A stretch of 64,000 nucleotides of DNA from an uncultured Clostridia bacterium. GTDB taxonomy: Bacteria; Bacillota; Clostridia; Christensenellales; CAG-917. The position numbers and the translations under genes are program-made. Below are positions 60,377-64,000 of the stretch, in pieces; position 1 is the stretch's first letter, and the number at the start of each line of letters is the position of its first letter. Location of the stretch: assembly GCA_944358385.1 (NCBI GenBank), contig CALVQW010000004.1, forward strand, positions 1 through 64,000. Reading direction: 5' to 3'. The notes under the pieces are model-generated. The model saw nothing but the letters and a program-made list of their open reading frames with translations, ran no database searches and was not told the DNA's origin.

Positions 60377-62637
60377 GCTTCATGCCTCGCATTCACATAG
60401 TATGCCGAGCGGGAAAGCTCGGTCTTTTGCCTCGATACGGTAATGATACCCCTATCCGACACCGAAATCAATCCCAAACTTTCAAGTATTAGGCGGGAAA
60501 GTTCGTACTCCTCGGCGGAAAGCCCGCTCTGCGCTCTCACCGCATTGGCGAGTGCCTGCGGCGTGGCGGCGCGCTCTCCCCTCCTCGCCATCATGTCGAA
60601 AGCGACGAATGCCGCTCTCACCTTCCTGTCCGTGATGACGGGCGGCTCCGCACTCTCGCCGTACAGCGAAAGACACTCACAGCCGCTCTCGGCGATGTAC
60701 GGCAGATAGCTCTCAGAGAGCGGCCTGCCCGCCGCTACCACGCGCTTGAAATAGGAGAAATCGAATTTTTCGTTGGGTGCGAACACGACGCACGTGGCGG
60801 GATTGAGCCACTTCTGCGCCGCCACCACGACGGGAAGGGATGCGCATGCGGGGATGTCGCGCAGCAGTCGCTCATATTCCCCCTGCGAGAACACGACGAA
60901 CGCCGTCCCGAAAGGTCTCTCCGTCCATTGCGCGGCTTGGTCGAGGGAGGCTCTCCCCACCGTCCCGCCGCCCGTCCTGCCCAGCTGGTGCAGGCACATC
61001 ATGCGCGCGTCCTCGTCGCGTATCTCCACCGTGCGAGAAGTCACGGAACGCAGCACTCCCTGCGCGTAAACGCGGTTGCGGAAGCACCCCACTCCGAGGG
61101 AGAACTCGAAGGCGGTCAGCCCCCGCGTCGTCCCCGGCAGCCACGAGAAACGGGAAAAGCCCATGAGTTCAAGCTCTCTGTCCGCGAATTTGACATGCGG
61201 ACCGTAGCCTATCCTCTCAAACTTCATCCCCCTCTCCTCTATGACGAGATCGGGCTTGGGGTTGCCGTAGCCCGTGGGTTCCAGCAACTCAAGCTCTTTG
61301 GCAAGGGAAAGCAGATCCTCGTCCGCGGAGAGCCTGAGCGCGCTCTCCTCGCGGGGCAGGAAGTTCTCGGCGGGATAATTCTCCGCCACGTCCTTCTCCA
61401 AAGCCGCCCGGAACGCCTCGAAATCCTCCGCTTTCATCCCCACTCCCGCCGCCTGGGCGTGTCCGCCGAATGTGGTGTAAAACTCGGAATGCCGCGAGAG
61501 CAACTCGAAGATGTTGACGCTGCTCACCGACCTCGCCGAGCCTTTATACTCCTCCTCACCCGAAAAGAGGATGGCGGGACACTTGAATTCCTCCGTCAGC
61601 CGCGCCGCCGCAATGCCCAACACTCCGGCTTCCCAGCCTGCGTCGTGCAGCAATATGATGCGGGTGCGGTCGAAGTCTATGCCTTTGAGGGCGCGTTTTG
61701 CGTCCGCGACCACCTCTTCGCATATCTCCTGCCTGCGCGTGTTGTCCCTTTCAAGCTCTTCGGCAAGGCTTTTGAGCAGGAAGTAGTCGTCGTCGAGGAA
61801 GAGTCCCACCGCCTTCATCGCCGAGCCTATGCGTCCCGCCGCGTTTATGCGCGGAGCGAGACGGAACATGACGTCTTGCGAAGTGAATTTGTCCCCGCCC
61901 GCAAGCAGCTTTATCCCTCTCCTGGGCGAGACGGCGCACTTGCGCAGCCCGTGCCACGCGATGATGCGGTTGTCCCCCACAAGAGGCACCACGTCCGCCA
62001 CCGTCGCTATGGCGCAGACGTCCAGATATTCCTTATATTCATCGCCGAAAAGAGCCTGCACCAGCTTGAGAGCCACTCCCGCACCGCACAGATCGCAGAA
62101 ACCTTTGCGCTCTATCTTGGCATCCACCACTATGCAGTCGGGGAGTTCCCCCTGCGGCTCGTGGTGGTCGGTGACGATGAGGTCTATGCCCTGCTCTTTC
62201 AAAAATTCCGCCTCTTTCACCGCGGTGACTCCGCAGTCCACCGTGACGACGAGGTCGGGACGACGATGCTCTATGATGCGCTTCAACGCCTCGACGTTCA
62301 TGCCGTAGCCGTCCGTCATGCGGTTTGGGATGAAATAGTCCGCATCCGCTCTGCCTTTCAGTGCGAGCATGAGGACGGAAATGGCGCAGATGCCGTCGCA
62401 GTCGTAGTCGCCGAACACCAAGATCTTCTCTCCACGCACTATTGCGCGGTGCACTCTGTCCGCCGCCTCGCGCATACCCGCGATGTCGAAGGGAGAGGAG
62501 AGATCGTCAAGAGAGGGCGCGAGGAAGGACGGGATTTCTCCGTCGGAAAGACCTCTGCTCTTCAAAATGCCGTAAAAGCGCGGGGATATCCCCAAAGCAC
62601 GCGCTCTTTCTCTCTCCTCTGTGTCCGTGAAAGTCAT
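60373..62637 (-). CDS. recJ: Single-stranded-DNA-specific exonuclease RecJ, long form
   Basis: 5'-3' single-strand exonuclease for recombination and mismatch repair. The 754-residue protein has the DHH motifs (FGDYDCDGICAISVL, VTDHHEPQGELPDCIVVD), APRINAAGRIG and the DHHA1 motif FGGHAQAAGVGM within the first ~470 residues, then an OB-like domain. About 180 further residues form a C-terminal extension seen in longer Firmicutes RecJ proteins. The ATG at 62637 follows GGAG. It is coupled to relA downstream. Confidence 0.94.
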   Translation of the reverse strand: MTFTDTEERERARALGISPRFYGILKSRGLSDGEIPSFLAPSLDDLSSPFDIAGMREAADRVHRAIVRGEKILVFGDYDCDGICAISVLMLALKGRADADYFIPNRMTDGYGMNVEALKRIIEHRRPDLVVTVDCGVTAVKEAEFLKEQGIDLIVTDHHEPQGELPDCIVVDAKIERKGFCDLCGAGVALKLVQALFGDEYKEYLDVCAIATVADVVPLVGDNRIIAWHGLRKCAVSPRRGIKLLAGGDKFTSQDVMFRLAPRINAAGRIGSAMKAVGLFLDDDYFLLKSLAEELERDNTRRQEICEEVVADAKRALKGIDFDRTRIILLHDAGWEAGVLGIAAARLTEEFKCPAILFSGEEEYKGSARSVSSVNIFELLSRHSEFYTTFGGHAQAAGVGMKAEDFEAFRAALEKDVAENYPAENFLPREESALRLSADEDLLSLAKELELLEPTGYGNPKPDLVIEERGMKFERIGYGPHVKFADRELELMGFSRFSWLPGTTRGLTAFEFSLGVGCFRNRVYAQGVLRSVTSRTVEIRDEDARMMCLHQLGRTGGGTVGRASLDQAAQWTERPFGTAFVVFSQGEYERLLRDIPACASLPVVVAAQKWLNPATCVVFAPNEKFDFSYFKRVVAAGRPLSESYLPYIAESGCECLSLYGESAEPPVITDRKVRAAFVAFDMMARRGERAATPQALANAVRAQSGLSAEEYELSRLILESLGLISVSDRGIITVSRQKTELSRSAYYVNARHEA

Positions 62638-62699
62638 GTTGTCTCCGTCTGTGTGTGCCGTCCGCCGCACTGCGCGACGCGACGTCTACTGCCCTATAT

Positions 62700-62782
62700 C
62701 CCTCGACGTTTGCGAAGAACGCCTCCGTCTCACGACGTCCGTTGCACTCCGTCCCTCGACGTTTGCGAAGAACGCCTCCGTC
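62700..62782. repeat. Two 30-base direct repeats before recJ
   Basis: CCCTCGACGTTTGCGAAGAA (continuing CGCCTCCGTC) occurs at 62700-62729 and again at 62753-62782. The second copy's end forms the left arm of the secF terminator hairpin. Confidence 0.75.
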
Positions 62783-62793
62783 GGGAGGCGTTC
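62770..62793 (-). terminator. Hairpin after secF
   Basis: GAACGCCTCC / GGAGGCGTTC with a four-base loop, immediately after the secF stop. On the minus strand only TTCGC follows, so termination may be partial and recJ may be read through. Confidence 0.55.
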
Positions 62794-62800
62794 GCATTCG

Positions 62801-64000
62801 TTACTTCTTATCCTTGAACTTGGTGTTCTTCTTGGAATACTTGTAGATGGGCTTGCCCTTCGGCTTGCCGCCGCCCGTATTGCCGTTCTTTTGCGCGCCC
62901 GCGGGTTTCTCCGTCCTCTTGGGCGCGAACTCGTCGTCATCGTCGTCGTCCTCCTTCTTGGGAACTACGAGGATCTGTTCCCTGTCTTCATCGTCGGAGG
63001 AGGAAGTGCCGCCGCCGTACACCGCGGTCGCGGCGCGTTTGGCTTTGAGCTTATCCCAGCCTCTCGTGAACGCCGCCCACATGGGAGTGGCGAGGCAGAC
63101 GGAGGAGAACAATCCCGCGAAGAGTCCGAGGATGATGGGCACACAGAACTCTCTTATGGAGTCGCTGCCTAGGATGGCGAGGAATATGACCGTGATCATG
63201 GTGGTCGCGGTGGTAAAGACGCTCCTTCTCATATTCTCGCGCACGGACACGTCGCCGATGGCGTTGTAGTCGATGTTCTTCATGCCTTTGAGCGGTTTCA
63301 TATACTCGCGGCATCTGTCGAAGATGATGATGGTGTTGTTGATGGAGTAGGCGATGATGGTGATCATTGCCGCCACGAAGGAGCTGTTGATCTGCACCCT
63401 GCATATCACGGTGAGCGCGAACATGACAATGACGTCGTGAAGGAGCGCGAGCACCGCCGCGAACGCCGCCGTGGGCGTGAAGCGGATGAGGATGTAGATG
63501 AGGATGAGCACCGTGGACACCGCAAGCGCGATGCCCGCCTTGGAGAGGAGGTCCTGTGCCGCGGTCGCGCCGATGGACTCATAGGTGATGAAGTCCGAAG
63601 GCACGTCGCCGTCGGGATAGAACTGCTCTCCCACCGCCGCGATGATGGCGTTGTTGAGCGCGTTGATCACGTCGTCGTTGCCGGACACGTTCTGATAGCG
63701 GAAGGTGACCGAGATGCCTCCCCTGCCCTCCAGACGCTGGATGTAACTCACCGTGACATGGCTGCCGTTGGAGTCCTCGACGCTCTCGATGGTCTGCTCC
63801 ACGGAGTCGATGGTGGCTTGCAGTTCCTCATTGTCCTCAAGCCCGTTGACGGTGAGCATGGTGCCGCCCTGGAAGTCGATGCCGATGCCGACGGCGGAGG
63901 AGTAGTTGCCCGTGGTCTCGCCCACGCCTATGATGACCGCGATCGCAATGAGTACGATGACGAGCGGGATGACGAAGGTGATCCTCGTGAGTTTGCTGAC
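62801..64000 (-). CDS. secF: Protein translocase subunit SecF (5' end outside the window)
   Basis: RND-type subunit that helps SecYEG release exported proteins using the proton gradient. The frame is open to the window edge, and the first visible residues form membrane helix 1 (ITFVIPLVIVLIAIAVIIGV). Then come the periplasmic domain with GIDFQGGTM and five more helices (LALLHDVIVMFAL, TIIAYSINNTIIIFDRCRE, SVFTTATTMITVIF). A charged tail of about 80 residues with a KKEDDDDDDEF stretch and a lysine-rich end follows. SecD presumably lies beyond the right edge. Confidence 0.93.
   Translation of the reverse strand, partial: VSKLTRITFVIPLVIVLIAIAVIIGVGETTGNYSSAVGIGIDFQGGTMLTVNGLEDNEELQATIDSVEQTIESVEDSNGSHVTVSYIQRLEGRGGISVTFRYQNVSGNDDVINALNNAIIAAVGEQFYPDGDVPSDFITYESIGATAAQDLLSKAGIALAVSTVLILIYILIRFTPTAAFAAVLALLHDVIVMFALTVICRVQINSSFVAAMITIIAYSINNTIIIFDRCREYMKPLKGMKNIDYNAIGDVSVRENMRRSVFTTATTMITVIFLAILGSDSIREFCVPIILGLFAGLFSSVCLATPMWAAFTRGWDKLKAKRAATAVYGGGTSSSDDEDREQILVVPKKEDDDDDDEFAPKRTEKPAGAQKNGNTGGGKPKGKPIYKYSKKNTKFKDKK

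Noticed and set aside
1-64000. tRNA and rRNA genes
   Set aside because: No GGTTCGAATCC-like T-arm or rRNA sequence was recognised in the intergenic regions; a tRNAscan run would be decisive.

Overview
The window is a chromosomal segment of a low-abundance-type, fairly high-GC member of the Clostridia (Firmicutes). The complete spoIIIAA-AH operon, the gene orders rpsO-pnp-ylxY-mlpA-like-ftsK-rimO-pgsA-cinA-recA-rny and pepP-efp-spoIIIA, and secF-recJ-relA-hemZ are all Bacillus/Clostridium synteny. This supports a spore-forming lineage; whether this strain sporulates cannot be told from one operon. No rRNA or tRNA gene was found.

Region 1 (1-4.1 kb) is a small sugar-acid locus: uxaC divergent from an AraC-type regulator, then a Gfo/Idh/MocA oxidoreductase and a Pr6Pr membrane protein. 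Region 2 (4.1-16.8 kb) is one long minus-strand purine operon, purE-purM-purN-purO-purH(AICAR transformylase only)-purD-purL-guaB-folD, ending in a 5'-truncated 2-hydroxyacyl-CoA dehydratase subunit and a terminator. The last two steps to IMP are split between a stand-alone transformylase and an archaeal-type PurO cyclohydrolase; FolD supplies the formyl-folate cofactor and GuaB takes IMP towards GMP. The operon has a strong promoter followed by an intrinsic terminator upstream of purE, so attenuation is likely. Region 3 (16.9-27.2 kb) holds a zinc-ribbon membrane protein, a leaderless XRE regulator, a lipoprotein esterase, two hydrolases and a tandemly duplicated cassette of GH18 plus partner lipoprotein. 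Then comes a 0.7-kb strip of gene remnants.

Region 4 (27.8-32.5 kb) is spoIIIAH to spoIIIAA on the minus strand. Region 5 (32.6-33.8 kb) is a divergent pair, a 44-residue protein and a tandem-HTH regulator, with repeated operator-like sites between them, followed by an unusual array of large hairpin repeats. Region 6 (33.8-51.7 kb) is core housekeeping: efp, an M24 peptidase, rny, recA, cinA-C, pgsA, rimO, ftsK, a dUTPase, an M16 peptidase, a YlxY-like deacetylase, pnp and rpsO. Two small proteins with FtsK-gamma-like winged helices sit among these. Region 7 (51.9-55.6 kb) is an AT-richer defence insertion: a MmeI-like single-chain restriction-modification enzyme translationally coupled to a DUF2971 protein. 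Region 8 (55.8-64 kb) has a small membrane protein and the hemZ, MBL hydrolase, relA, recJ and secF block.

The most unusual items are: (i) a family of about 125-bp hairpins abutting the stop codons of efp and pnp, whose arms differ between copies but always pair, around an invariant GCGTAC-N6-GTACGT core; (ii) the split PurH/PurO arrangement with an attenuated leader; (iii) promoters that place the -10 box six bases before the ATG (leaderless mRNAs); (iv) three FtsK-gamma-like modules within 7 kb; and (v) the duplicated GH18/lipoprotein cassette.
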